From assembly GCF_014842075.1 (NCBI RefSeq), contig NZ_JACYVA010000004.1, forward strand, positions 1-64,000: a stretch of 64,000 bases of DNA. Reading direction: 5' to 3'. This stretch comes from Sphingomonas sp. CFBP 13720. GTDB taxonomy: Bacteria; Pseudomonadota; Alphaproteobacteria; Sphingomonadales; Sphingomonadaceae. Below are positions 24,884-33,733 of the stretch, piece after piece. The notes beneath the pieces are model-generated. The model did not search any database. It saw only the letters and a program-made list of their open reading frames with translations, and had not been told where the DNA came from. Both the position numbers and the translations under genes were made by a program. Within the stretch, counting starts at the first letter, position 1. The number at the start of each line of letters is the position of its first letter.

Positions 24884-26391
24884 GCTGCAGTTTCCCGTCT
24901 GGGTCGTTCGGCCACGACGCCGCTGCCGTCGAAGCCGCGTGCGCGTGCCCATGCGACGGCGGCGATGCGGCGGTTGACGCCGATCTTGGAATAGATTCGG
25001 GCGACATGATTGCGCACGGTATTGCTCGCGACGTTCAGCGTCCGCGCGATCGTCTTGTCGTCGCACCCGCGACAGATCAGCGCCAGCACCTCGCGTTCGC
25101 GTATGGTCAGGTCGTCGAGACCGGGGCCGTCATTGTCCGCCTGTGGCGCACGCAGCCGAGCCAGCTTGTCCATAATCGACCGGCTGAACCAGCTCGTGTC
25201 CTTCATCACCGCCTCGATCGCCTCGACCAGTTCGAATTCGGTCGCCTTGCGCCGGGTGATGTCCTGAAACGCCCACAGGACGCAATCGTCGTCGCCCAGC
25301 CGGATCGATTCGGTCGACACGACGCAGTCGATCGGCGTGCCGTCGCGCGCCTGGATGCGTGCTTCGTGCCCGCGCAGGTCGTTGCCCGTGTCGATCGCTG
25401 CCTCGATCCAGCGGCGGGTCGGTGCGTCGTCCCATAATTTCACATCGCCCAGCGACCGCCCGACGATCTCGTCGACGGCAAAGCCGGTCATCCGCAAGAA
25501 GCTCTCGTTCACCTCGCACAGGACATGTCCGTCGCGCGCACCGACCGCCATCGCCACCGGTGCCATCTGAAACGTCCGGGTGAAGCGTTCCTCGCTATGA
25601 CGCAACGCCTGCTCCGCCGTTTTGCGCGGTTCGAGATCGGCGAAGGTGAACAACATGCACGCCTGTTCGTGCAGGTCGATCGGCTGCCCGGCCACGATGA
25701 CCAGCCGCGTACCGCCACCGGACAGCTTCAGTTCGGCTTCCATCTGCGGGATCGTCCGGCCTTCCGACAGCCGTTCCTTTGCCAGATCGCGGTCGGTAGC
25801 GTCGCGCAGCACGTCGATATCGTACACCGTCCGCCGCAACACGTCGTCGCGGTCATGCCCGGTCATGTCGAGAAAGCCCTGATTGACCTTCACGAACCGG
25901 AGGTCGCTCAACCGGCAGACCAGCGCCGGAGCGGGATTGGCATCGAACGACTGTTCGAACCGGTCTTCCGCTTCATACCGCGCCGACACGTCCTGAATGA
26001 TGAGGACGAGGCAGGCAGGCGCGTCGTCGTCGGCATCGTTCAGCACGAGGCTGCGCACTTGGTGCACCCAGCGAGGATTGTCATCGCCCGCCGCCGTCAC
26101 TTCGACCACGACTTCCGAGAAGGCGTCGCCAGCGACGACCCGATCGATGGGATAGTCATCGGCTTTGAGCCGATGATTGTTGCGATAGCGCAACTGGAAT
26201 CGCGACCGGTATTCGTCGACGGTCGCGCCAAGTTCGGCGAGCCCCGCTACGCCGTGCATTTCCAGTGCCGCGTCATTCGCCCATAGCAGGCTCTGGTCGG
26301 GATCGATCAGGATCACGCCTTCGTCCAATCCGCAGATAATCTGGCGGAGATGCCGCAGGTCGACGGTGTCGCGCATGGTTTTGGGATGCAT
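24880..26391 (-). CDS. PAS-PAS-PAS-LuxR transcriptional regulator
   Basis: This is a soluble regulator of about 503 residues. Three PAS-like modules follow each other: ICGLDEGVILIDPDQSLLWAN, then PAPALVCRLSDLRFVKVNQG, then FQMAPVAMAVGARDGHVLCE. A C-terminal LuxR/GerE helix-turn-helix (LTIREREVLALICRGCDDKT and NTVRNHVARIYSKIGVNRR) binds DNA. No kinase or receiver domain is present, so a ligand or redox signal sensed by PAS probably controls binding directly. The first ATG (26391) is used; GTG and TTG codons upstream in frame would add up to 17 residues and no ribosome binding site decides. It is coupled to the CsbD-like gene. Confidence 0.85.
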   Translation of the reverse strand: MHPKTMRDTVDLRHLRQIICGLDEGVILIDPDQSLLWANDAALEMHGVAGLAELGATVDEYRSRFQLRYRNNHRLKADDYPIDRVVAGDAFSEVVVEVTAAGDDNPRWVHQVRSLVLNDADDDAPACLVLIIQDVSARYEAEDRFEQSFDANPAPALVCRLSDLRFVKVNQGFLDMTGHDRDDVLRRTVYDIDVLRDATDRDLAKERLSEGRTIPQMEAELKLSGGGTRLVIVAGQPIDLHEQACMLFTFADLEPRKTAEQALRHSEERFTRTFQMAPVAMAVGARDGHVLCEVNESFLRMTGFAVDEIVGRSLGDVKLWDDAPTRRWIEAAIDTGNDLRGHEARIQARDGTPIDCVVSTESIRLGDDDCVLWAFQDITRRKATEFELVEAIEAVMKDTSWFSRSIMDKLARLRAPQADNDGPGLDDLTIREREVLALICRGCDDKTIARTLNVASNTVRNHVARIYSKIGVNRRIAAVAWARARGFDGSGVVAERPRRETAA

Positions 26392-26510
26392 CGTCGTCAC
26401 GGCGATCAACCGTGCCGCCGGTGGGGACGGTGAATGCGGCAAAGGTCACCGCCATGCCGGTCGCCGCCCGTGGTTCGAACATCGGTCATGTCGTTTCCTT
26501 TACCCGGCCG

Positions 26511-26831
26511 TTACGAAAGGACGCCGCAGCCCGCCGCGGCCTTGCCCATTGCCAGCGCGATGGCCGGATCACGCAATTCACCCGCGACGCGCAGCAGATC
26601 GCCCGCCGACAGGACCCCCGGATCGGTGTCGCCGTTGCGATAGGCGGCGGCAGCACGTCCAAGCCGTTGCAGCTGCCCGATCGACAGATCGCCCTGCAGA
26701 CGCGCACCGACACAATCCGCGCGTTGCGTATCCAGACCATATCGTTGCAGTCCGGTCGAAATACGCGTTGCGGGCGCAGCACACGCGGTGAGTGCAAACG
26801 CGCCCGAAAGGGCGACCGTCAAGATTTTCAT
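26511..26831 (-). CDS. Small lipoprotein of unknown function
   Basis: This 106-residue protein begins with a lipoprotein signal (MKILTVALSGAFALTAC, Cys at residue 17). The mature part is helical, with DCVGARLQGDLSIGQLQRLG, then a motif of alternating Ala and Arg, and a final Cys (GCGVLS). I do not recognise the family. GGGAG lies upstream of the ATG at 26831, and the long in-frame extension before it has no lipoprotein character. It is probably an outer or inner membrane-anchored protein. Confidence 0.75.
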   Translation of the reverse strand: MKILTVALSGAFALTACAAPATRISTGLQRYGLDTQRADCVGARLQGDLSIGQLQRLGRAAAAYRNGDTDPGVLSAGDLLRVAGELRDPAIALAMGKAAAGCGVLS

Positions 26832-27341
26832 GCAATGCTCCCGCCCGGTTCGGCGAACTGGTGGCCGGGTTGCTGGCATAACCCACATCAGTCCGGCGTG
26901 TTCCTCGATTTTCACGACCGCATCAATTCGGGAGTGTTGTCGCGATCGACCCGGCCTGTTCCTCGTATAGTTGCTGGAAACGGAGGTGAATGTTGCGCGA
27001 AGTCGTTTGCACTGTACTATCAGCAAGTTGGCGGTGCTGTTCGGCTCGCCTTTCCAAATATTAGCGTTCTTCCGCTGCGGAGCGCGGAACGGGTTCCGGG
27101 CCGGGTTCGATCGATTTGCTCATGATCGAAAATATAGCATTGCGTACACCGCAACCATATCGTGCCGATCTACCCAGTGATGGGTAGAATTACCTGGTGA
27201 TTATATCGTTCGCGGGGTTCCCGCACGCACTCGGTGCCCCCGCATCCTCGTCGTTGCGCTCCGGCCGAATGCGTCGCGGCAGCGGTCGGCATTTCCGAAG
27301 TCTGCATCGTATTCGACGGTCGATCCGCTACATTGTCGGCG
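26832..27341. other. Intergenic region with repeat near recO
   Basis: This 510-bp stretch is less GC-rich than its surroundings and holds no supported gene. The notable structure is CTACCCA-GTGA-TGGGTAG at 27170-27187 with a related TACCTGGTGA at 27191-27200. The region probably holds the divergent promoters of the lipoprotein and recO genes. Confidence 0.45.
27170..27187. promoter_or_regulatory. Palindrome upstream of recO
   Basis: CTACCCA-GTGA-TGGGTAG has perfect 7-bp arms. A near copy of its left arm, TACCTGGTGA, begins exactly 20 bp after TACCCAGTGA, two helical turns away. This is a likely dimeric regulator site, about 155 bp before recO. Its regulator is unknown; the PAS-LuxR protein nearby is one candidate. 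Confidence 0.4.
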
Positions 27342-28073
27342 ATGCACCTTAACGCCCCTGCGATCCTGCTGTCCGCGCGCCCGCATGGCGAACATGGTGC
27401 GGTCGTGCGGGCGTTGACCCAGTTTGCCGGGGTGCAGCCGGGCTATGTCCGGGGCGGACGCAGCCGCGCGATCCGGCCGATCCTGCAACCCGGCAACCTG
27501 ATCCTCGGCGACTGGCGGGCGCGGACCGATACCCAATTGCCCGCGCTGACGCTCGAACTGGTCGCCAGCCGCGCGCCGCTGTTCGCCGAACCGGTGGCGG
27601 CGGCGGCGATCGAATGGATTTGCGCGCTGGTCGCGTCGACCCTGCCGGAGGCGCAGGCATATCCGCGTATTCACGCCGCCGTCGACGGGCTGTTCTCCGC
27701 CATCGCCGCCGCCCCCGGCGCGCGCGACTGGGCGGGGGCGCTGGTCCGCACCGAATTGCTGATCCTGTCCGAACTCGGTTTCGGCCTGTCGCTCGACGAA
27801 TGCGTCGCGACCGGCGTTCGCGACGATCTGACGCATGTCAGCCCCAAAAGCGGGGGTGCGGTCAGCCGCGCCGCCGCCACCGGCCTCGAACACCGGCTGC
27901 TGCCGCTGCCCCCGTTCCTGCGCGACGGCGGGCGGGCGTCGTGGGACGCGGTGCAGGACGGGCTGGCGCTGTCGGGTCATTTCCTTGCCCGCGATCTGTT
28001 GACCGGCCGCAGCGCGGATGTGCTCGCCGGGCGCGCGCGGCTGGTCGACCGTCTGAAAAGGGCGGTTGCGTGA
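27342..28073 (+). CDS. recO: DNA repair protein RecO
   Basis: This 243-residue protein of the RecFOR recombination-mediator pathway helps load RecA onto SSB-coated single-stranded DNA. The N-terminal OB-fold region reads APAILLSARPHGEHGAVVRA and GVQPGYVRGGRSR. The helical C-terminal part has ALVRTELLILSELGFGLSLD and the family-typical PKSGGAVSRAAA. The ATG at 27342 starts the homology; the in-frame extension upstream does not belong. The length is normal. Followed closely by leuB. Confidence 0.9.
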   Translation: MHLNAPAILLSARPHGEHGAVVRALTQFAGVQPGYVRGGRSRAIRPILQPGNLILGDWRARTDTQLPALTLELVASRAPLFAEPVAAAAIEWICALVASTLPEAQAYPRIHAAVDGLFSAIAAAPGARDWAGALVRTELLILSELGFGLSLDECVATGVRDDLTHVSPKSGGAVSRAAATGLEHRLLPLPPFLRDGGRASWDAVQDGLALSGHFLARDLLTGRSADVLAGRARLVDRLKRAVA

Positions 28074-28148
28074 CCGGGGCTGCCTGGGGCAAGCGCAGCG
28101 CGGACATGAATCGGCGCAACATCCGTGCGCAAAAGGGATAGGATACGC

Positions 28149-29192
28149 ATGGCGTTGATCGCGATACTGCCCGGTGACGGCATCGGACCCGAAGTAGTGG
28201 CGGCGGCGCGTCGCGTGCTCGACGCGCTCGATTGCGGACTGACGTTCGACGAAGCACCGGTGGGCGGAACGGCGTACCGCCTGCACGGCCATCCGTTGCC
28301 GCCGGCCACGCTGGCGCTGGCGCATCGTGCCGACGCGTTGCTGTTCGGCGCGGTCGGCGATCCCGAATTCGACAATGTCGAGCGCGCGCATCGCCCCGAA
28401 CAGGCGATTCTCGGGCTGCGCAAGGCGCTTGGGCTGTTCGCGAACCTGCGTCCGGCCAAGCTGTTCGCTGGGCTGGAGGATGCCTCCGCGCTGCGCCCCG
28501 AAGTGGCGGCGGCGATCGACATGGTGATCGTGCGCGAGCTGACCGGCGACGTCTATTTCGGTGACAAGGGCCGGCGGACGACCGATACCGGACTGCGCGA
28601 GGGGCACGACCTGATGCGCTATGACGAGCGTGAGATCGAACGGATCGCGCGCGTCGCGTTCGAGACCGCGCGCACCCGTCAGCGCCGGCTGTGTTCGGTC
28701 GACAAGGCCAATGTGCTGGAAACCTCGCAATTGTGGCGCGATGTGGTGATCGAGGTGTCGGCGGACTATCCCGACGTCGCGCTGACGCACATGTACGTCG
28801 ACAATGCCGCGATGCAGCTGGTGCGCAATCCCGGCCAGTTCGACGTCATCGTCACCGGCAACCTGTTCGGCGACATCCTGTCGGATCAGGCGAGCATGTG
28901 CGCCGGATCGATCGGCATGTTGCCGTCGGCGGCGATCAATCAGGACCGCAAGGGGCTGTACGAACCGATCCACGGATCGGCCCCCGACATTGCGGGGCAG
29001 GGCAAGGCCAACCCGCTGGCGACGATCCTGTCGTCGGCGATGATGCTGCGCCATTCGCTGGACCGCGCGGCGGAAGCCGACCGGGTCGAGGCGGCGGTGA
29101 CGGCGGCGCTGGTCGCCGGGCACCGGACGCCCGATCTGGGCGGGGCCGACACGACCGACACCATGACGCAGGCGGTGCTGGCGGCGCTGTGA
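28149..29192 (+). CDS. leuB: 3-isopropylmalate dehydrogenase
   Basis: This 347-residue enzyme of leucine synthesis oxidatively decarboxylates 3-isopropylmalate with NAD. Recognisable parts are [14 protein letters not shown] near the start, the substrate loop [17 protein letters not shown], the active-site [28 protein letters not shown] (Lys), [12 protein letters not shown] (Asp), [13 protein letters not shown] (Asp), and the NAD loop [18 protein letters not shown]. The ATG at 28149 is preceded by AGGATA. It is separated from leuC and leuD, which are not in the window. Confidence 0.95.
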   Translation: MALIAILPGDGIGPEVVAAARRVLDALDCGLTFDEAPVGGTAYRLHGHPLPPATLALAHRADALLFGAVGDPEFDNVERAHRPEQAILGLRKALGLFANLRPAKLFAGLEDASALRPEVAAAIDMVIVRELTGDVYFGDKGRRTTDTGLREGHDLMRYDEREIERIARVAFETARTRQRRLCSVDKANVLETSQLWRDVVIEVSADYPDVALTHMYVDNAAMQLVRNPGQFDVIVTGNLFGDILSDQASMCAGSIGMLPSAAINQDRKGLYEPIHGSAPDIAGQGKANPLATILSSAMMLRHSLDRAAEADRVEAAVTAALVAGHRTPDLGGADTTDTMTQAVLAAL

Positions 29193-29217
29193 CCCGGACG
29201 GGCGCGAGGGGACGGTC

Positions 29218-30327
29218 ATGACCCGGCTCGACCTCGCCGTCGTCGTGCCGGTCTTCAACGAGCGCGCCAACGTGGCGCGGCTGGTTGCCGCACTGGACGT
29301 GGCGCTGGCGGGGCGGTCGTGGGAGGCGATCTTCGTCGACGACGACAGCCCCGACGGCACCGCCGACGCGGTCCGCGACATCGCCCGCATCGATCCGCGT
29401 ATCCGCGTGTTGCAGCGGATCGGCCGGCGCGGCCTGTCGACCGCCTGTATCGAAGGGATCTGCGCGACTGCCGCCCCACTGGTCGCGGTGATCGACGGCG
29501 ACCTGCAACATGACGAGGCGCTGCTGCCGCGCATGGCCGATGCGCTGGCCGCCGATCCCGCGATCGACCTCGTCATCGGATCGCGTTTCGTCGCGGGCGG
29601 CGGCACGGGCGCTTGGGATCAGGACCGGGTGGCGAAATCGGCGCTGGCCACCCGGCTGTCGCGCCGGGTGCTGAACGCCGACCTGTCCGATCCGATGAGC
29701 GGCTTCTTCATGATCCGCAGCGACGTGGTGCGCGGCATCGTCCCCCGGCTGTCGGGCATCGGGTTCAAGATCCTGCTCGATATCATGACCGCCGCGCCCG
29801 CGCCGCTCCGGTTCGTCGAACTCCCCTATGTGTTCCGCACCCGTGCGGTGGGCGAAAGCAAGCTCGACCACGTCGTCGCGCTCGAATATCTGATCGCGCT
29901 GTACGACCGCATGTTCGGGCGGGTGGTGCCGGTGCGCTTCGTCATGTTCTCCACGATCGGCGCGATGGGGGCGATCGTCCATCTGGCCGCGCTGGGCCTG
30001 TCGCTCGAAACGGGGGCCGGGTTCATCGTCGCGACGATCGTGGCGACGATGGCGGCGATGACGTTCAACTTCTTCCTCAACAACCTGCTCACCTATCGCG
30101 ACCGGCGGCTGCGCGGAGCGCGCGCGCTGCTCGACGGATGGGTATCGTTCTGCCTCGTCTGTTCGGTCGGTGCGGTCGCCAATGTCGGGCTGGCGGCGTT
30201 CCTGTACGATGTGCGGGGACAGGCATGGGCGCTGCCGGCGCTGGCCGGTATCGCGGTCGGCGCGGTGTGGAACTTCGCGCTGTCGTCGCGCTTCACCTGG
30301 GGCCGCTATGGCCGGGCGCGAGGGTAG
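29218..30327 (+). CDS. GT2 polyprenyl-phosphate mannosyltransferase fused to GtrA
   Basis: This 369-residue membrane protein has two parts. Residues 1-230 are a family 2 glycosyltransferase of the dolichol-phosphate mannose synthase type (VVVPVFNERANV, FVDDDSPDGT, VIDGDLQHDEALLP, DPMSGFFMIR). Residues 240-365 are a GtrA-like domain with four membrane helices. Such proteins load a sugar onto undecaprenyl phosphate and present it to a membrane transferase. The gene ends four bases before the end of the convergent PMT-type gene. Together they could make and use polyprenyl-phosphate mannose for protein or lipid glycosylation. Confidence 0.88.
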   Translation: MTRLDLAVVVPVFNERANVARLVAALDVALAGRSWEAIFVDDDSPDGTADAVRDIARIDPRIRVLQRIGRRGLSTACIEGICATAAPLVAVIDGDLQHDEALLPRMADALAADPAIDLVIGSRFVAGGGTGAWDQDRVAKSALATRLSRRVLNADLSDPMSGFFMIRSDVVRGIVPRLSGIGFKILLDIMTAAPAPLRFVELPYVFRTRAVGESKLDHVVALEYLIALYDRMFGRVVPVRFVMFSTIGAMGAIVHLAALGLSLETGAGFIVATIVATMAAMTFNFFLNNLLTYRDRRLRGARALLDGWVSFCLVCSVGAVANVGLAAFLYDVRGQAWALPALAGIAVGAVWNFALSSRFTWGRYGRARG

Positions 30328-30331
30328 CGGC

Positions 30332-31597
30332 TCACCGCCAGCTCCCGAACCACATCCACCGGTTGAACGATTGCGGCCCGTCCAGCGGCGCGGCGGACAG
30401 GATCGGGTGGAAATACACGAACAGCGCGATGGCGGGGATCGCAAACCATTCGTCGGCGTGCCGCCATCGACCCCGCGCGTGCGCATGAAACGCGGCGGCC
30501 AGCGCGATGCACAGCCAGATGCCGGACAGGTGGTAGTAGTAATAAAAACCGAGCGACTTGGGGATCACGGCCCATACCGCGACCGATCCTACCCATAGCA
30601 GCCCGACCCCGACCAGCGCCGGCACCCGCCGCCGCATACCGGTCCACAGGCATGCCCCCACCGCGAGCAGCCCGGCCCACATGATCGCCGGATTTCCGAT
30701 CAGCAGCACCCCACGCTGGACCCCTTCGTCGGGTTGGTAGAAATACCACATCGGCCGGATCAGCAGCGGCCATGTCCACCATGCCGATTGGTAAGGATGC
30801 GCCGGCAACACCTGGGTCTGCCGCTGGTACATTTCCCACTGGAACGGCAGCAGGCGCGCGAGCGTCAGCGGGTCCTGCGCATAGAAGAAGGCGGGCGCGA
30901 AGGTCGCGAAATAGGTGGCGATACTGACGCCGAACAGGATCGCCAGCAGCGCGATCGTGCCCGCCCCCGGCCAGTATCCGCGCCGCCGCCCCCACAGGAT
31001 CAGCACCCCCGCACCCGCGACATAGGGGGCCGCCGCCCATTTGACCCCGACCGCCAGCCCGAACAAGATCGCCGCCAGCGCCATCCGCGCCTTCGGCCAC
31101 TCGCCGCGCATCGACCATAGTAGCGCCGCGACCGCCAGCGTCACGAACGCGCCCAGATACACGTCCAGCATCGCAGTGCGTGCCTGTACGAACAGCGTCT
31201 GGTTCAGCACCGCCATCGCCGCGCCGAACGCGGACACGTGCGTGCGCCGGAACAGCAGTTGCAGGCACGCGAACACGCCCAGCACGGTCGCCGTCGCGGC
31301 CAGCGTCCCCATGATCCGCCAGCCCCACGGATCGTCGCCGAACAGCGCGATGCCGATCGCGATCAGTTCCTTTGCCACCAGCGGATGTTCGGTATTGGCC
31401 GGGTGGGCGAGCGATAGCAGCGTGCGCGCGGCGGGCACGTAATGCACTTCGTCGAACGACAGCGTGCCCGGCCGGCCCAGCCCCCATGCGAACAACAGTT
31501 GCGCCGCGACCGCGATCAGCGCGGCGGTGGTCCATGGTCGATCGCGCAGGCGGGAAAGCATGGGGCGGCGGTGTAGCGGAACTGCGTCGTCCGACAA
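30332..31597 (-). CDS. PMT-family (GT39) protein mannosyltransferase-like
   Basis: This integral membrane protein of up to 421 residues has about ten hydrophobic helices. The first external loop has SFDEVHYVPAARTLL with the Asp-Glu pair of protein O-mannosyltransferases, followed by NTEHPLVAKELIAIG, another PMT landmark. The C-terminus has KSLGFYYYYHLSGIWLC, resembling the PMT four-helix C-terminal domain. It would transfer mannose, or another sugar, from a polyprenyl-phosphate donor in the periplasm. The convergent GT2-GtrA protein could provide that donor. The start may be the ATG at 31597 or at 31561. Confidence 0.82.
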   Translation of the reverse strand: MSDDAVPLHRRPMLSRLRDRPWTTAALIAVAAQLLFAWGLGRPGTLSFDEVHYVPAARTLLSLAHPANTEHPLVAKELIAIGIALFGDDPWGWRIMGTLAATATVLGVFACLQLLFRRTHVSAFGAAMAVLNQTLFVQARTAMLDVYLGAFVTLAVAALLWSMRGEWPKARMALAAILFGLAVGVKWAAAPYVAGAGVLILWGRRRGYWPGAGTIALLAILFGVSIATYFATFAPAFFYAQDPLTLARLLPFQWEMYQRQTQVLPAHPYQSAWWTWPLLIRPMWYFYQPDEGVQRGVLLIGNPAIMWAGLLAVGACLWTGMRRRVPALVGVGLLWVGSVAVWAVIPKSLGFYYYYHLSGIWLCIALAAAFHAHARGRWRHADEWFAIPAIALFVYFHPILSAAPLDGPQSFNRWMWFGSWR

Positions 31598-31685
31598 GCA
31601 CCAGTTGCGCGGTCATGCCCGTTAAGTCGACCGGACCGGCAACGCGGGGTAGGCATCGACCATCCCGTTTCCTAAGTTATTGCGA

Positions 31686-32909
31686 ATGGCGCTGATCGAT
31701 CATTTCCTCGCCCGCACCGTTCGACGTGGCGAACTCGTCCTGACCCATGCCGATGGCCGGCGTGTCACCTTCGGTTCGCCCGACCCGGCCTTCCCGTCGG
31801 TCGCGATCCGCTTCGCGCATGCCGGGGTCGCCGGACGCATCGTCCGCCATCCGGCGCTGGGTGCGGCGGAAGCGTATATGGACGGCGACCTGATCCTCGA
31901 ACGCGGCGACATTCGCGATCTCGTCGAACTGCTGACCGCCAATACGCCGTGGGGCCGGGGCGGGGGGCTGCGCCCGTCGCTTCCGATCCGCTGGTTCGAC
32001 GCGGTGCGTCACCGGTTCGACCGGATCAACATGGCCCGCCGGGCAAAGCGCAACGTCGCGCATCATTACGACCTGTCCGACCGGCTCTATGCGCTCTTCC
32101 TCGACCACGATCTGCAGTATAGCTGCGCCTACTTCACCGATGCCGGCGCGAGCCTCGAACGCGCGCAGGCCGACAAGAAGGCGCATATCGCCGCGAAGCT
32201 GGCGATCCGACCGGGGATGCGCGTGCTCGACATCGGCTGCGGTTGGGGCGGCATGGCGTTGTACCTGCACGAAAAGACCGGTGCGGAGGTGTTGGGCGTC
32301 ACCCTGTCGGAAGAGCAGCTGAAGGTCGCCCGTCGCCGCGTCGAGGAAGCGGGCGTGGCGGACAAGGTGCGTTTCGAGCTGATCGACTATCGCGCGGTCA
32401 CCGGGACGTTCGACCGGATCGTGTCGGTCGGCATGTTCGAACATGTCGGACCGCCGCAATACCGGACCTTCTTCGCCAAGTGTCGCGAATTGCTCAGCGC
32501 CGACGGGGTGATGCTGCTCCACACGATCGGGCGGATGGGCGTACCGGGCGTCACCGACACCTTCACCACCAAATACATCTTTCCCGGCGGCTATAATCCG
32601 GCGTTGTCGGAGATCGTGCGCGGGTACGAAGGCACCAAGCTGATCGCGAGCGATGTGGAGGTGCTGCGGCTGCATTATGCGCTGACGATCGACCAGTGGT
32701 ACGACCGTACCGTCGCCGCCGAAGCGCAGATCGTCGCACTGTACGATGCCCGTTTCTATCGCATGTGGACCTTCTATCTGGCGGGCGCGGCGGCGGCGTT
32801 CCGGCATGGCGGAATGGTCAATTACCAGCTGCAACTGACGCGCGATCGTCACGCGTTGCCACTGACCCGCGACTACATGTTCGAAGGCGAACGGGCGTTG
32901 CGCGACTAG
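31686..32909 (+). CDS. cfa: Cyclopropane-fatty-acyl-phospholipid synthase
   Basis: This 407-residue SAM-dependent enzyme adds a methylene bridge to unsaturated acyl chains of membrane phospholipids. The N-terminal region has GAAEAYMDGDLILERGD. The SAM site is VLDIGCGWGGMALYL near residue 181. The catalytic part includes NVAHHYDLSDRLYALFLD, YSCAYF and SVGMFEHVGP, with a C-terminal segment DQWYDRTVAAEAQI. The ATG at 31686 is preferred to the TTG six bases earlier. The stop codon lies just before an IS5-family element, so the gene is complete. Confidence 0.93.
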   Translation: MALIDHFLARTVRRGELVLTHADGRRVTFGSPDPAFPSVAIRFAHAGVAGRIVRHPALGAAEAYMDGDLILERGDIRDLVELLTANTPWGRGGGLRPSLPIRWFDAVRHRFDRINMARRAKRNVAHHYDLSDRLYALFLDHDLQYSCAYFTDAGASLERAQADKKAHIAAKLAIRPGMRVLDIGCGWGGMALYLHEKTGAEVLGVTLSEEQLKVARRRVEEAGVADKVRFELIDYRAVTGTFDRIVSVGMFEHVGPPQYRTFFAKCRELLSADGVMLLHTIGRMGVPGVTDTFTTKYIFPGGYNPALSEIVRGYEGTKLIASDVEVLRLHYALTIDQWYDRTVAAEAQIVALYDARFYRMWTFYLAGAAAAFRHGGMVNYQLQLTRDRHALPLTRDYMFEGERALRD

Positions 32910-33358
32910 GTCGTAGACTCATAATCGCGCAGCCACAGCCGCATTGACGCGAGCTGGACCATGGCGAGGAAGTTGGCGGCGAGCTTGTCGTAGCGGGTCG
33001 CAACGCGTCGGAAGTGCTTCAGCTTGGAGAAGAAGCGCTCGATCAGGTTGCGCTCGCGGTAGAGCCGCTTGCTGAAGCACGGCTTCCATTTGCGATTGCT
33101 CTTCGGCGGGATGTTCTGCGTGGCACCCGGGTCTTGGATCAGCTCCCGGATGCGATCGGCATCGTAGGCCTTGTCGGCCAACACGATGGTGCGTGGGCCG
33201 AGGTGATCGAGCAGGCGGTCTACGATCTGCCCGTCGTGCGCTTGCCCTGCCGTCAGGCCGAGCCGGATCGGGAGGCCTTGCGCATCGACGACGACGTGGA
33301 TCTTGGTCGTGAGCCCGCCTCGGCTGCGACCGAGACAATGATCCGGACCCCCTTTTTT
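32906..33358 (-). CDS. IS5-family transposase OrfB (made by -1 frameshift)
   Basis: This is the C-terminal catalytic part, read after a -1 shift at A-AAA-AAG. It has LGRSRGGLTTKIHVVVD, the second Asp in LADKAYDADRIRE, and the Glu region ERNLIERFFSKLKHFRR, then RYDKLAANFLAMVQLASMRL. The last codons run out of the element into host DNA. The stop TAG at 32906-32908 shares the palindrome CTAG with the stop of cfa on the other strand. The open frame extends upstream of 33358, but the start there is not convincing, so a fusion product is most likely. Confidence 0.78.
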   Translation of the reverse strand, partial: KKGGPDHCLGRSRGGLTTKIHVVVDAQGLPIRLGLTAGQAHDGQIVDRLLDHLGPRTIVLADKAYDADRIRELIQDPGATQNIPPKSNRKWKPCFSKRLYRERNLIERFFSKLKHFRRVATRYDKLAANFLAMVQLASMRLWLRDYESTT

Positions 33359-33686
33359 GCCGTCGCAGCCTGCTGGTGCGCCCGGATGGAAGTGCTGTCG
33401 ATCATCTGTATCTCGCCGTCGTGCGCGGCGCTTATGGCGTCCATCAACCGGTCCCATACACCTGGCTTCCGCCATCGCACGAAGCGATTGTAGCAGGTGG
33501 TGCGTGGACCATAACGCTCCGGCAGGTCGCGCCACGGCGCACCGGAACGTAGCGCCCAGAAGATACCGTTCAGTACGCGGCGATCATCGACGCGTGGCAC
33601 GCCTCGCGGCTTGTTGGGCAGCAGCGGCTCGATCACGCGCCACTCGAAGTCGGTCAGATCATATCGGCTCATGCCGATGCTGAATC
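32916..33686 (-). mobile_element. IS5-family element (IS427-like), apparently intact
   Basis: A compact IS of about 0.77 kb with two overlapping frames on the minus strand. Its ends are imperfect repeats: GACTCATAATCG at 32916 and, in complement, GATTCAGCATCG ending at 33686 (9 of 12 match). The -1 slippery site A-AAA-AAG lies at 33352-33358. No stop or deletion is visible in either frame, unlike the IS3 copies at the start of the window. It lies within seven bases of the cfa stop codon and leaves cfa complete. A target duplication could not be confirmed. Confidence 0.85.
33253..33672 (-). CDS. IS5-family transposase OrfA
   Basis: This 139-residue N-terminal part of the transposase begins MSRYDLTDFEWRVIEPLLP and contains WALRSGAPWRDLPERYGP and the first catalytic Asp in MIDSTSIRAHQQAA. 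After AKK at the slippery site the frame drifts into low-complexity residues, as is usual when OrfA ends without the frameshift. A -1 shift joins it to OrfB. OrfA alone can regulate transposition in some family members. Confidence 0.85.
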   Translation of the reverse strand: MSRYDLTDFEWRVIEPLLPNKPRGVPRVDDRRVLNGIFWALRSGAPWRDLPERYGPRTTCYNRFVRWRKPGVWDRLMDAISAAHDGEIQMIDSTSIRAHQQAATAKKGVRIIVSVAAEAGSRPRSTSSSMRKASRSGSA

Positions 33687-33733
33687 ACAATTCGGGCTTC
33701 CGCAAAAGCAACAACCTGCGGTAGCCTCTGAAT

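Noticed and set aside
27201..29606. 801-codon minus-strand open frame across recO and leuB
   Set aside because: It covers two well-supported genes and has no family signature. High third-position GC removes stop codons from the opposite strand.
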